43,325 bases of DNA from VGSZ01 sp044349155 (GTDB lineage: Bacteria > Myxococcota > UBA727 > VGSZ01): assembly GCA_044349155.1 (NCBI GenBank), contig JBIKRQ010000009.1, forward strand, positions 1-43,325, in the 5' to 3' direction. The notes beneath the pieces are model-generated. The model saw only the letters and a list, made by a program, of their open reading frames with translations. It had not been told where the DNA came from and made no database searches. Positions 31,462-41,184 of the stretch are shown in pieces. Position 1 is the stretch's first letter; every line of letters starts with the position of its first letter. Position numbers and translations under genes: made by a program.

Positions 31462-32132
31462 AGCACCTTCGGCAGGTAGTGCACGCGGGCCGTGACGGCG
31501 ATGCAGACGAAGATGACGGCGACAAAGCCAAAGATGGGATCGGCGCTGTGGGCCACCAGCGGCGCCAGCAACACGGCACTCACCAGCAGCCGCAGCAGCT
31601 GCAGTCCACGACGACGAATCAGAAACAAGCCGGCGGCTTCGAGTGAGATGAGCGGCACGCCAAAGATGAGCGAACGCACCACGGCGTCGAGGTTGTCGAC
31701 GACGACGTGCCACTGGCTCCACAGGATTTCTGCGAGCACCAACACCGTGGTCACGGCGAACACGAGCACACCACCAGCAGCGGCGTCTTTGGCGAGCATG
31801 GCGAGGCGGTGAAAGTCGGTGACGAACAGGTCGATCAACGCCTCGAGGGCGGTGTTCAGAATCTCGGCGAACAACACGATGCTCACCGAGAACAGCAGCA
31901 TCACGCGCACCGACAGCTCGAGCGGCAACGCCATGCCCACGATCATGACCATCAGGCCCGCGAGCACGTGGACCTTCATGTTGCGCTGGGTGGCCACCGT
32001 GCGCAGCACCCCCGCCACAGCCACGCGAAACGACGACAGCAACCCCCCACGGCCCACGCCGCCCACGACGACGCTCACGGGGGGAATCGTGTCGAGGGCG
32101 GGGTCGCGCAGAGAGTCGCGGTGGTCGACCAT
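31458..32132 (-). CDS. DgkA-type diacylglycerol/undecaprenol kinase with extra C-terminal TM region
   Basis: A 224-aa membrane kinase. Residues about 35-130 carry the DAGK family core: FRVAVAGVLRTVATQRNMKVHVLAG, FSVSIVLFAEILNTALEALIDL and KDAAAGGVLVFAV with catalytic Glu (E90, E97) and KD (115-116). About 90 residues with three to four additional TM segments follow (SLIFGVPLISLEAAGLFL, LVSAVLLAPLVAHSADPIFGFVAVIFVCIAV); this extension is not part of the usual 120-aa DgkA. Substrate could be diacylglycerol or undecaprenol. ATG 32132 lies nine bases after the previous stop and its stop overlaps the deacetylase start, so it is inside the operon. Confidence 0.85.
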   Translation of the reverse strand: MVDHRDSLRDPALDTIPPVSVVVGGVGRGGLLSSFRVAVAGVLRTVATQRNMKVHVLAGLMVMIVGMALPLELSVRVMLLFSVSIVLFAEILNTALEALIDLFVTDFHRLAMLAKDAAAGGVLVFAVTTVLVLAEILWSQWHVVVDNLDAVVRSLIFGVPLISLEAAGLFLIRRRGLQLLRLLVSAVLLAPLVAHSADPIFGFVAVIFVCIAVTARVHYLPKVL

Positions 32133-32141
32133 GGGTGCGGT

Positions 32142-32971
32142 CTACTCCATCAACTGTGCCGCGCCCACGCCAGCGGCCACCAGCCCGCCGACGACGACAA
32201 CACCGCCCACGATTGTGGCGCCCAGGCCCCAGCTGTTCCACGTCGTGATGGCCGCATTGGCGGCGGCGACCTCAGTGGCAGCGCCGTCGTCGCCGTTGGC
32301 ATAGCGGTCAGCGGCATCGTTGGCGGCAGCCTGAGCGTTCGCCGCGTTGATGGCGTTGAGGCCGCCCAGCACCCCCACGATGGCTCCACCGACGACGCCC
32401 ACGGTGCCTGCACCGATCCACACGACCGCGCCGGTGTGGTCGCTGCTGCTGCTGGCCGTGTCGTCCTCGTCGTCTCGCGCAGCGCCCCACAAGCGGTTGG
32501 CGATGCGTGTGGCCTCGTCACGCAAGGCGGCTGCCGACGAGGCGGTACCGTTGGCGCGTGCCACCACCCGCGTGGCGCTGTCGCCCAACAGCGTCAGCGA
32601 CAACTCGAAGTGCGACGCATCCAGCGCGACCACCGTGCCCGTGACGACGAGCGAGGCGCCCATGCCGCCAGCCACTTCCGCCATACACGACGACGCGCCA
32701 TCGCAGCCCGCGGCCTGTTTGGCGGCTTCGACGTCGAGCACGGCGGCGATGTCTTGATTCGACAACGCTTCGTAGCCGGCGTCGTCGGCGGCCTGCACCA
32801 CCGCGCGCTCCACGCTGCGCACGACGCGGGGCTCGACCCCTTCGCCAGCAAACGAGAACACGAGCAGTCGCCGTTCTTCGACCGCTTTCGTCGCCGTGGG
32901 CGCTGTCGTCATCGTGTCGGTTGGGGCTGGTGCTGGTGCAGCAGCGGCAAGGGCCAAAAGGAGCAGAACGT

Positions 32972-32975
<4 letters not shown>
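32142..32975 (-). CDS. secreted two-TM protein with GC-x4-C motif (CsgG/TolB-N-like), copy 3
   Basis: A 277-aa paralogue of the proteins at 4803 and 9615. Signal MNVLLLLALAAAAPAPAP, alpha/beta domain opening RRLLVFSFAGEGVEPRVVRSVE, conserved block VLDVEAAKQAAGCDGASSC then AEVAGGMGASLVVTGTVV, one residue longer between the two Cys than the other copies. Two C-terminal TM segments (about 184-206 and 252-272) flank an Ala/Asn-rich loop. The preceding lipoprotein's stop overlaps its start (ATGA), so here the lipoprotein is upstream of it, the reverse of the other two pairs. It sits in the operon with DgkA and the deacetylase. Function unknown. Confidence 0.8.
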
Positions 32976-34273
<1,298 letters not shown>

Positions 34274-34329
34274 CGCAGGCATCCTGACATCGGTGGGCAT
34301 GTGAAGAACCAGCGGGCGTCTGCGTGACG

Positions 34330-35697
34330 TCATGGCGAACACCTTGTCGCAAGAATCAGGTCGCGGTTGCAGTCGACTGCGCAGTCATCGACGGCGACAC
34401 CATACAGCGCGGCGACGCCACCGCTGAAGGCCGCCGCCGATGCCGAGCCAAGCAAACCAGCGGGTGTTTCGCCGGGCGACGACGGGGCGACCTCGGTGGT
34501 TGTGATCTCGGCCGTGAGCATGATCGGTACAGGAGTGCCCGGACCGAAACTGGTCTCGCCTTCGCCAGCGATGAACCAGCGGTCGCCGCCCAGCGACGCC
34601 ACCCCCGCGGTGCCCCAGTCGAGCATCGAAACCTCGCTGCTGAAGGTGGTGGCGGCGGTGCAGTTGTCGACGGGGCAGGCGAAGTAGGACTTGTCGAGCG
34701 CCACGTCTTCAACCGCGTACGCGACAACCTTGCTGGTGCCGACAAACACGGTGGCGGCCACGTTCCCTGCCTTGGTGGTGTCGAGGACGGTCGAGGTGGT
34801 GCCCGTCGTCGCGAAGCGCAGCACGCGCAGGCGGGTGCGGTCGGTAGGGCTCACAGCAAACAACACCGCTCCGCTGGACTCCAACATCGGCTGCCCGGCA
34901 ACGACCGCGCCCGACGCCACGCTGACGCTCGAGAACATCATCGACGCCGACAGCTGCACCGCTGCGATGCTGCCGATGCCGCTGTCGATGTTCGAGGCCG
35001 ACGACAACACCACCGACGATCCGTCGCTGCGCACCAGCAGGTGGTTGGATTCAAACGGAATGTTCTCTGCGAGCGCGCGCAGCACCACCGGCGTGGTGGC
35101 AGCGCGTGTGTCGGCGTCGATGGTGACGAGCTTCAGCTCGCGCCGATCGCTGGTGTGGATGTAGATCACCATCCAGTCGTTGGTCGCGGCGTTGAACGCG
35201 ACATCGACGGCAGTGGTGAATTCACCCGCGGGATCGTTGCCCACCGTGACCGGCGCCGTCGGTGCTGCGTTGTTGCCGGTTGGGGCGAACACGACCTTCG
35301 GCCCGGCGCCAAAGACCACGGCCACCTCGCCAGCACGCGCAGCGACATGGGCGCCGACACCGGAATTCGCGGGAATTCGGCGGTCCGACTCGAGGCAGCC
35401 TTCGCCCTCGCCCTCGCCCTCGCCCACTTCTCCTTCACCCTCGCCCTCGCCGACTTCTCCTTCGCCTTCACCCTCGCCCTCGCCGACTTCGCCCTCGCCT
35501 TCTTCTCCTTCGCCCTCACCATCGCGTTTTGGCAGGCACACCCGCCCGCCATCGACGCGCACACACGCCAGCGTGTCGTCGTCGCACTCGGTGTCGCGTG
35601 TGCAGGTGCTGCCCAACGCCAGGGGTTCAAAGCACGCGCTGAGCGAAGCCACAGCGACGACAACCAGGGGGAAAAACCAGACGCGCATGGCGCGCAT
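34330..35697 (-). CDS. EG-stalked surface lipoprotein (B), first gene of operon
   Basis: A 455-aa lipoprotein paralogous to lipoprotein A. Signal MRAMRVWFFPLVVVAVASLSAC (Cys22), Cys motif STCTRDTECDDDTLACVRVDGGRVCL, a stalk where GEGEGE runs are broken by Val (VGEGEGEGE), then a beta-rich body (EVAVVFGAGPKVVFAP, NDWMVIYIHTSDRRELKLVTI) and a C-terminal Cys pair (DDCAVDCNRD). ATG 35697 with ATG 35688 as alternative. It leads a minus-strand operon followed by lipoprotein A after 56 bases. It is divergent from the Ser/Thr kinase, 124 bases away. Confidence 0.82.
   Translation of the reverse strand: MRAMRVWFFPLVVVAVASLSACFEPLALGSTCTRDTECDDDTLACVRVDGGRVCLPKRDGEGEGEEGEGEVGEGEGEGEGEVGEGEGEGEVGEGEGEGEGCLESDRRIPANSGVGAHVAARAGEVAVVFGAGPKVVFAPTGNNAAPTAPVTVGNDPAGEFTTAVDVAFNAATNDWMVIYIHTSDRRELKLVTIDADTRAATTPVVLRALAENIPFESNHLLVRSDGSSVVLSSASNIDSGIGSIAAVQLSASMMFSSVSVASGAVVAGQPMLESSGAVLFAVSPTDRTRLRVLRFATTGTTSTVLDTTKAGNVAATVFVGTSKVVAYAVEDVALDKSYFACPVDNCTAATTFSSEVSMLDWGTAGVASLGGDRWFIAGEGETSFGPGTPVPIMLTAEITTTEVAPSSPGETPAGLLGSASAAAFSGGVAALYGVAVDDCAVDCNRDLILATRCSP
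35399..35519 (-). repeat. EG/VGEG-stalk repeat (lipoprotein B)
   Basis: About 20 units of GARGGN with periodic GTG (Val) interruptions giving VGEGEGEGE higher-order units, the only stalk in the window with that pattern. It suggests a second-order duplication of a 24- to 36-base block. Confidence 0.85.
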
Positions 35698-35821
35698 GCT
35701 ACCCGCATTTCGGCCGTTGTCGCGCCACGAACTCGATCTGCCTACATGTAGGACGAACGGCGTCGGTCACGTCTTTGACCTCGACGACAGCGGCCGACTA
35801 CCGTGTTCAACGGAGACGACG

Positions 35822-37963
35822 ATGAACGAGCAAGACGATCTGCCAGCGCGCATCGACCGCTACGAGCCGCTGAAGCGGTTGGCGATTGGTGGCATGGCCG
35901 AGATTTTTCTCGCCAAGCAGTCGGGTCTCGAGGGCTTCGAGAAGGTGGTGGTGCTCAAGCGCATCCTGCCGCATCTGGCCAGCGACGCTGAGTTCGTGTC
36001 GATGTTTCTCGACGAGGCGCGCATTGCCGCCAAGCTCAGCCACCCCAACGTCGTGCAGATCTACGACCTCGGGAAAGCCGACCAGACCTACTACATCGCG
36101 ATGGAGTACGTTTCTGGACGCAATGTCCAGCATCTGATCAACAAGCAGCAGCAGCTGGGTGGGCACTTGCCCGTCGAGCACGTCGTCAAGATCATCGCTG
36201 GTGTGTGCGACGGCCTCTACTACGCCCACGCGCGCAAAGACTACGACGGCAAGCCGCTCAACATCGTCCACCGCGACATCAGCCCGCAAAACATCCTCGT
36301 GAGCTTTGCTGGCGGCGTGAAGGTCGTCGACTTCGGCATCGCCAAAGCGTCAACGCAGTTGGCGCAAACGCGCGCGGGTGTCTTGAAGGGCAAGTACGCG
36401 TACATGAGCCCCGAGCAGGTGCGCGGCGCGAAGATCGATCACAGAAGCGACATCTTCGCCGTCGGCCTCGTCATGTACGAGATGCTCACGGGCATGCGGG
36501 CCTTCGAGCGCGACAACTCGCTCAAAACCCTCAAGGCGATCGTTCAAGAAAAGCCGCTCAACCCCCGAGAGATGAACCCCGACATCCCGATGGAGGTGGT
36601 GAAGCTTCTGAGCAAGGCGCTCGAGAAGAACCCCGACCGTCGCTACAAGTCGGCGCAAGAGATGCAGCTTGCCCTCGAGGATTGGCTCGAGACGTCGCCG
36701 AAGAAGTCGAACAACGTCCGCGTCAGCCGCTTTTTGTACGAGCTGTTCGACGACGAGCTCAACTCCACCGAGGGCACCCTCGTCGTCAAAGGCGTGGGCC
36801 AGGTCATCATCCCGACCAGCCAGGGCAAAGACAGCATCAAGCCCGCGGTCGAAGAAGAAGTCGACAGCAAGACGCTGAGTGCGGCCCTTGTCGACGACAA
36901 AATCCAACCAGGCCCTGCGGTGAAGCCGCCAGCACCGCCGCAGGTGTCCTCGCGCGTGCGCGACGAAGTGGGCCAAAAGCAGCGCACGCCGCCGCCGGCA
37001 CCTGTCGCTGCCGCCCGCAACGCCCCCGTCGACGACGACGACGACGACAACGACGGCAAAACCATGCCGGGCTACGACCTCGAGCAGGTCGAGCGCGATC
37101 GTGCGGCGGCCCAGGCGGCAAAAGTGGCGGCGAAGCGGCCGGCGCCCGCGGCCACCATCGACGAGGACGAAGACAAAACGCGCGCGGGTCTGCCGATGTC
37201 GACACCGTCGATGCCGCCCACCACGCCTGCGGCGGCGCGCCGGGCAGCTGCAGATGAGTTCCGCGGTCCGCAAACGTTGAATGGTCGGGGCAACGCGGCT
37301 GCGGCGCGCACGGCGTCGCTCGTCGACAACTCGGTGGATCAGTCGGCAGATCAATCGGTCGACAGCTCCATCGATGATGGTGCGCCCCTGCCACCACCGC
37401 AGCGCTACGACCGCACCACACCGCAGCCGGTGCAGCGCGTGCCGGAGTTCTCGCCGTTGTCGACAGCGTCGCCGTTCAACCAGCCATTTGTCGCGGCCGA
37501 GTCGCAGGCGCGCCTGCCGTTGCCGCACCTGTCGCAGCCCGAGCCGGTCGAGCACACGCAGCCAGGCTTCGAGATGGGCGGCACCGAAGCGGCCTACGAC
37601 GACGACGTGTCTGCAGCTCCGCCTCGTCGACCTGCTGCGTACTTCGCGATGGTGGGCGCCTCGGTGGGCATGGCGGCCATGTCGCTGCTGCTGTTTGCTG
37701 TGGGAGCGATGGCGTTTCCAGCCGCCGTCCCCGAAACCGAATTTGGCGTGCTCCTCGTGACGACGACGCCGGGCGGAGCCAAAGTGATCGTCGACGGCAA
37801 TGAGTCGATTGCGCCAGCGCAGGTGGCGGTGCCCATCGACAACATGGCCCACGATGTGATCGTCAAGCTCGACGGCCAAACCGCCAGCAGGCGCGTGCAG
37901 TTTCAGCCGGGCCAAACGATGCAGTCGTTGGCCATCACGCTCGAGTCGAAGGAGCCGAAGTAG
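35822..37963 (+). CDS. membrane-bound Ser/Thr protein kinase with PEGA-like tail
   Basis: A 713-aa Hanks-type kinase. Kinase domain residues 12-285: glycine loop AIGGMAEIFLAKQ, catalytic Lys46 in VVVLKR, Glu65 in DEARI, HRDISPQN (HRD 150-152), DFGIAKA (170-172) and SPEQVRG. A disordered Asp/Pro-rich linker follows (about 330-600), then a TM at about 607-632 (FAMVGASVGMAAMSLLLFAVGAMAF) and an external PEGA-like domain (LLVTTTPGGAKVIVDGN, HDVIVKLDGQTASRRVQF). ATG 35822 is preceded by GGAG. It overlaps the convergent methylase gene by 29 bases. Such kinases are abundant in Myxococcota; its targets are unknown. Confidence 0.93.
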   Translation: MNEQDDLPARIDRYEPLKRLAIGGMAEIFLAKQSGLEGFEKVVVLKRILPHLASDAEFVSMFLDEARIAAKLSHPNVVQIYDLGKADQTYYIAMEYVSGRNVQHLINKQQQLGGHLPVEHVVKIIAGVCDGLYYAHARKDYDGKPLNIVHRDISPQNILVSFAGGVKVVDFGIAKASTQLAQTRAGVLKGKYAYMSPEQVRGAKIDHRSDIFAVGLVMYEMLTGMRAFERDNSLKTLKAIVQEKPLNPREMNPDIPMEVVKLLSKALEKNPDRRYKSAQEMQLALEDWLETSPKKSNNVRVSRFLYELFDDELNSTEGTLVVKGVGQVIIPTSQGKDSIKPAVEEEVDSKTLSAALVDDKIQPGPAVKPPAPPQVSSRVRDEVGQKQRTPPPAPVAAARNAPVDDDDDDNDGKTMPGYDLEQVERDRAAAQAAKVAAKRPAPAATIDEDEDKTRAGLPMSTPSMPPTTPAAARRAAADEFRGPQTLNGRGNAAAARTASLVDNSVDQSADQSVDSSIDDGAPLPPPQRYDRTTPQPVQRVPEFSPLSTASPFNQPFVAAESQARLPLPHLSQPEPVEHTQPGFEMGGTEAAYDDDVSAAPPRRPAAYFAMVGASVGMAAMSLLLFAVGAMAFPAAVPETEFGVLLVTTTPGGAKVIVDGNESIAPAQVAVPIDNMAHDVIVKLDGQTASRRVQFQPGQTMQSLAITLESKEPK

Positions 37964-38993
37964 GCGAGCCCTCCACGTCGACGACGTACAGGTACTCGAC
38001 GTTTTCGGTGTGGCTCACTTCGCCCACGCGCACGCCGCCTGGGCTGTGAATGCCAATGCGCGCGCCCACGTAGCGCTGGTACCCCTGCTCGGCCACCAAC
38101 CGCACGGGCCCACGACGTTGCAGCACGCTCACGATGTCTTCTTCGCTGATGCTGCCTTCGTTGGAAAACGACACCACGATGTGCCGGCAGCGCAGGCGAT
38201 CCACCACGTCGGCAAAGGCCGCCGAAAACGCCCGCGGCTTGTTGAACGCACTCTTGCGCGTGCGGCAGTCCACCCGTTTCTGGGCGATGCCATACACTTC
38301 CGGGTGGTCCCAGGCTGTGAGCGTCTCCCAGATGTGGTAGTTCGATAGATAGCTGTGTCGATTGTAGGGTGGATCGAGATAGGCGACGTCGACCTCGAAG
38401 CTGCTGGCGGCTTCCGCAGCGTCGAGCTGGGTGGCCACCGATGGTTCGTGCCCGGTTTTGTTGGTCAACGCAGGAAGTCGGAGTTCGAGTGTGTTGAAAC
38501 TGCGCTTCGACCACTGCTTCAAATAGGCCATTTGTACGCCCACGGTCGAGTCGACGCGATCGGCGGCTTCCATCAAGCTCGTGAGCACCACCGCGTGCAA
38601 AAGCGGCGGCAGGGCGAGTTCGGCGATGCGATCGCGGACGGCCTCGATGCGCTCGGCGTTTTGCGGCTGAAAAAAGCGGCTCTGCTCGCTGTACGTCGTC
38701 GTGAACCAGCCGGGGCGGCCGGGCAGGGTGTTGAGCTCGGCGATCAGGCGGGCGGCGTCGTCGGCCACGTCTTCGGCGTCGGCCTGCACGTAGCAGCGGG
38801 CCAGGGTGGCGGCGTAGGCGGTGTGGTCGTTGGCGATCACACGGCGACCGCTGCGCTTGAGGGCCTGCCCCACACGCGCCGTCCCCGAAAACAGATCGAG
38901 CACGCTGCGCACCGCCGACGTCGCCGCGATGTCGTCGATGGTGGCCTCAATCAGGGGCAGGAGCCGACGCTTGCTGCCCAGGTATTTGATCAC
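37935..38993 (-). CDS. D12-class DNA adenine N6-methyltransferase (orphan)
   Basis: A 352-aa methylase, expected to make N6-methyladenine with SAM. It opens VIKYLGSKRRLLPLI (typical of D12 enzymes), motif I is VLDLFSGTARVGQAL (residues 31-45), and the catalytic DPPYN is at 207-211. GTG 38993 overlaps the upstream stop (GTGA), so it is cotranscribed with the outer-membrane protein; the frame to 39293 is ignored. No restriction endonuclease gene is adjacent, so it is probably a solitary methylase that may affect gene expression or replication. Recognition sequence unknown. Confidence 0.9.
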   Translation of the reverse strand: MIKYLGSKRRLLPLIEATIDDIAATSAVRSVLDLFSGTARVGQALKRSGRRVIANDHTAYAATLARCYVQADAEDVADDAARLIAELNTLPGRPGWFTTTYSEQSRFFQPQNAERIEAVRDRIAELALPPLLHAVVLTSLMEAADRVDSTVGVQMAYLKQWSKRSFNTLELRLPALTNKTGHEPSVATQLDAAEAASSFEVDVAYLDPPYNRHSYLSNYHIWETLTAWDHPEVYGIAQKRVDCRTRKSAFNKPRAFSAAFADVVDRLRCRHIVVSFSNEGSISEEDIVSVLQRRGPVRLVAEQGYQRYVGARIGIHSPGGVRVGEVSHTENVEYLYVVDVEGSPTSAPSTRA

Positions 38994-40684
38994 GAGCCCT
39001 CGCCCAAAAACACGCCCAACGACGACGCGCCTTCGCGCATCCAGCCCGGCGTGCCCGCGCGACCAGCAAACAGGTCGGCGCGCGCGCCCACGTACAGGTC
39101 GAACACGGGCAGCAGGTAGCGCACCTCGCCCGAGGCCAGCACGTCTTGCTGCAACAACCCCGCCTCGCCACGCACACGCCACGTCACGCGCTCGTCGAGC
39201 AGGGCTCCGCCCAGGGCCGCCCCGAGTGCCAACCGGTGCACCATGCGGCTGGTGCTGACGTCGGTGGCAGCATCGAACACTTCCACGCCCCACAGCCGCG
39301 CCCCGGCGGGCACGTCGCCGTACACGACGTCGAACAATTCGAGGCTGCCGTCGACAAACGGGCCCAGCTGCCCTTCGGCGGCCACGGCGATCGCGGCGTG
39401 CTGCACCTGCACGGAATGCAGGCCGGTGTCGTCGACCACGAGCGCGGTTTTGCCGCCTTCACGGCCCACCTTTGGGTACCAAACCCCTTCGGCGCGAGCG
39501 ACGATCAGACCCAGGCCCCAGCTCGCATCCAGCGCCACGCTCGTGGTGCGGTTCGAGCTGAGCGCACCGTTGGTGCCCAGGCACGACAGCGACGTCGAGC
39601 CATTGCAGGGTGCCGTCGCAGCAGTGGTGCCAAGGGCGATGAAGGCTTCGTTGGCGAGGGCGCGTTGCACCTCGGGAGCGAGCTTGAGGGTGGCGGTGTC
39701 GTCGAGGTGCCAGGCCACGCTGCCCGTCACGTCGATCTCGCCCAACCGCCGCCACGCCCGCAGCGCCAACGTGGGCTCGGCTTGATCCTGCAGGGGCCGC
39801 AGGGCGCTGGTGTCTTCGTCGCCGAGCAGGCCAAACGCGGCCGCCGACGAGCGCACCAACGCCGTCTGGTACCGGCCCAGCCGCACACCGCCCTGGTTGG
39901 TGGCGTTCATTGGGCCCTCGGTGGGCTCGTAGGTGAAAAACGCCACGGCTTCGACGCCCACGACGTCGAGAGCACCTTTGACCTGCACGCCCAGTTGCGG
40001 CTGCTTCTGCCGGGCGGGCTCGGGAAAGCGGCCACCGCGGCGCAGGTCTGAGGGTTGGAGGCGATCGCCAAAGCCCACCGCCTGCGTGCGTCCCCACGGC
40101 ACCACCAGGCGCCCCAGCTGCACCGTGGCGCGCTCGAGGCTGATCTTGGCGTACAGCTCGTAGACGTCGACAAACGCCGTCACACGGCCCTCTGGGGTCG
40201 CGTCCCAGGCCAGGCGGCCCACGGCGTTGCCGTAGAAGCTCAGGTTGGGGGCGGGCAGCAGCCAGCTCTCGAGCCACAAACTGCCCAACAAGCGAAACGG
40301 ACCGTTGTCGGCGGTGGTGCGCTGTGCTGACGCCACCACTTCGCTGTCGATCGCGACGTGCCACGCATCCCACACCCGCCCCAACGGGCCCGACGCCACC
40401 CGTGCTGTGGGCATGGGCGCATCATCGCCACCGAGCACGATCACGGGGTCGTCGTCGTTGACCACGATCGCGTCGTCGTCGTCGCTGATGACGATCGCGT
40501 CGTCATCTCCCTGAGCCGGGCTGTCGGTGCTGGACGCGTCGGGCGTGGCGCCAAACGGGACGTCGTCGATGACGATGGGCGGGTCGTCGTCGGCAGCCGC
40601 GGCAGTGGCGGTCGCCAGACATGCCACGACCGCCACAGCGTTCGAAAAACGCAGGGCGGTCGTAGGAAAGAATCGATTCAACAC
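38990..40684 (-). CDS. predicted outer-membrane beta-barrel with acidic N-terminal repeat
   Basis: A 564-aa secreted protein: signal to about residue 31 (ATATAAAADDDPP), an Asp-rich repeat segment to about 90 (DDDAIVISDDDDAIVVNDDDP), then amphipathic strand-like blocks (LERATVQLGRLVVPWGR, FVDGSLELFDVVYGDVPAGARLWG, YLLPVFDLYVGARADLF) resembling a porin or DUF1302-like outer-membrane barrel. GTG 40684 start is tentative. The GTGA overlap with the methylase indicates one transcript. The acidic repeat may bind calcium, but this is inference. Ligand unknown. Confidence 0.75.
   Translation of the reverse strand: MLNRFFPTTALRFSNAVAVVACLATATAAAADDDPPIVIDDVPFGATPDASSTDSPAQGDDDAIVISDDDDAIVVNDDDPVIVLGGDDAPMPTARVASGPLGRVWDAWHVAIDSEVVASAQRTTADNGPFRLLGSLWLESWLLPAPNLSFYGNAVGRLAWDATPEGRVTAFVDVYELYAKISLERATVQLGRLVVPWGRTQAVGFGDRLQPSDLRRGGRFPEPARQKQPQLGVQVKGALDVVGVEAVAFFTYEPTEGPMNATNQGGVRLGRYQTALVRSSAAAFGLLGDEDTSALRPLQDQAEPTLALRAWRRLGEIDVTGSVAWHLDDTATLKLAPEVQRALANEAFIALGTTAATAPCNGSTSLSCLGTNGALSSNRTTSVALDASWGLGLIVARAEGVWYPKVGREGGKTALVVDDTGLHSVQVQHAAIAVAAEGQLGPFVDGSLELFDVVYGDVPAGARLWGVEVFDAATDVSTSRMVHRLALGAALGGALLDERVTWRVRGEAGLLQQDVLASGEVRYLLPVFDLYVGARADLFAGRAGTPGWMREGASSLGVFLGEGS
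40415..40591 (-). repeat. acidic DDD-x-(I/V)V(I/V) repeat coding region
   Basis: Residues 32-90 of the outer-membrane protein repeat the pattern DDDxIVI / DDDxIVV / DDDPVIV about three to four times with linkers. On the DNA this is a tract of GACGACGAC-type repeats. Confidence 0.75.
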
Positions 40685-40721
40685 GTCTGGACGACTTGCA
40701 CGACCTGCGCCGTGCGGAGGC

Positions 40722-40928
40722 TCAGACGCCGTTGAGGAGGAGGCGCTTCTCGCGCTTACGGGCGCGGGCCTCGGCGGCGCGAGCCTTCAGCTTCGCCTTG
40801 ACCGACGGCTTGAGGTAGTGCTCGCGCTTGCGGACTTCCTTCAAAATGCCGGCCTGCTCGACCTTGCGCTTGAAGCGCTTGATCGCGCGATCAACTGTCT
40901 CGCCATCGCGAACGGTCACCTTCGTCAA
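40722..40928 (-). CDS. rpsU: 30S ribosomal protein S21, probable TTG start
   Basis: A 68-aa S21: LTKVTVRDGETVDRAIKRFK, VEQAGILKEVRKREHYLKPS and a basic tail (ARAAEARARKREKRLLLNG). S21 sits near the 3' end of 16S rRNA in the small subunit and aids initiation. The start is set by AAGGAG at 40935-40940, six bases before TTG 40928; the upstream ATG at 40955 would add nine residues (MSRTSKELV) and place the AAGGAG inside the coding region. TTG is rare for S21 and may hold expression down. The region upstream carries a weak promoter and a hairpin. Confidence 0.95.
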   Translation of the reverse strand: MTKVTVRDGETVDRAIKRFKRKVEQAGILKEVRKREHYLKPSVKAKLKARAAEARARKREKRLLLNGV

Positions 40929-40934
40929 GACAAG

Positions 40935-40940
40935 CTCCTT
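40935..40940 (-). promoter_or_regulatory. ribosome binding site of rpsU
   Basis: AAGGAG on the minus strand, 6 bases before TTG 40928. It decides the start in favour of TTG over ATG 40955. Confidence 0.75.
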
Positions 40941-41005
40941 GCTCGTGCGGCTCACGCCGCTCTGATCTCGTTTCCGCTCACGCGGGAACAGTGAATACGG
41001 CGGCG

Positions 41006-41034
41006 GAGGTAGCGAGCGCGTCCGGCAGTGTCAA
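41006..41034 (-). promoter_or_regulatory. possible rpsU promoter
   Basis: Minus-strand TTGACA (41034-41029), a 17-base spacer and TACCTC (41011-41006). The -35 is consensus but the -10 is poor. Confidence 0.3.
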
Positions 41035-41059
41035 ACCCTGTCGTGAGCGATCTGGAGAA

Positions 41060-41081
41060 TTCTTCGGCGCCAGCCGAAGAA
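41060..41081. other. perfect 9-bp hairpin in the divergent rpsU/HEAT region
   Basis: TTCTTCGGC, loop GCCA, GCCGAAGAA. No T-tract, so it is unlikely to be a terminator. It could be a leader structure or binding site. The rest of the 230-base region between the two genes shows only a short GTCAAACC direct repeat. Confidence 0.6.
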
Positions 41082-41184
41082 GCAGTCAAACCGTCCGACG
41101 AGCCCCGGCTTCGACATGCTCGGCGGGTGTGCCGCACCGAGGCGGTTTGAAGCCTGCGATCTCGACGTGCTACCTCCCTCGACG

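Noticed and set aside
35180..35821. Upstream extension of the kinase frame containing a Ser-Pro repeat
   Set aside because: The repeat is the reverse strand of the EG stalk in lipoprotein B; ATG 35822 has a ribosome site and matches kinase N-termini.
36350..37915. 521-aa minus-strand open frame opposite the kinase
   Set aside because: Shadow of the kinase gene; Arg/His-rich, no motif.
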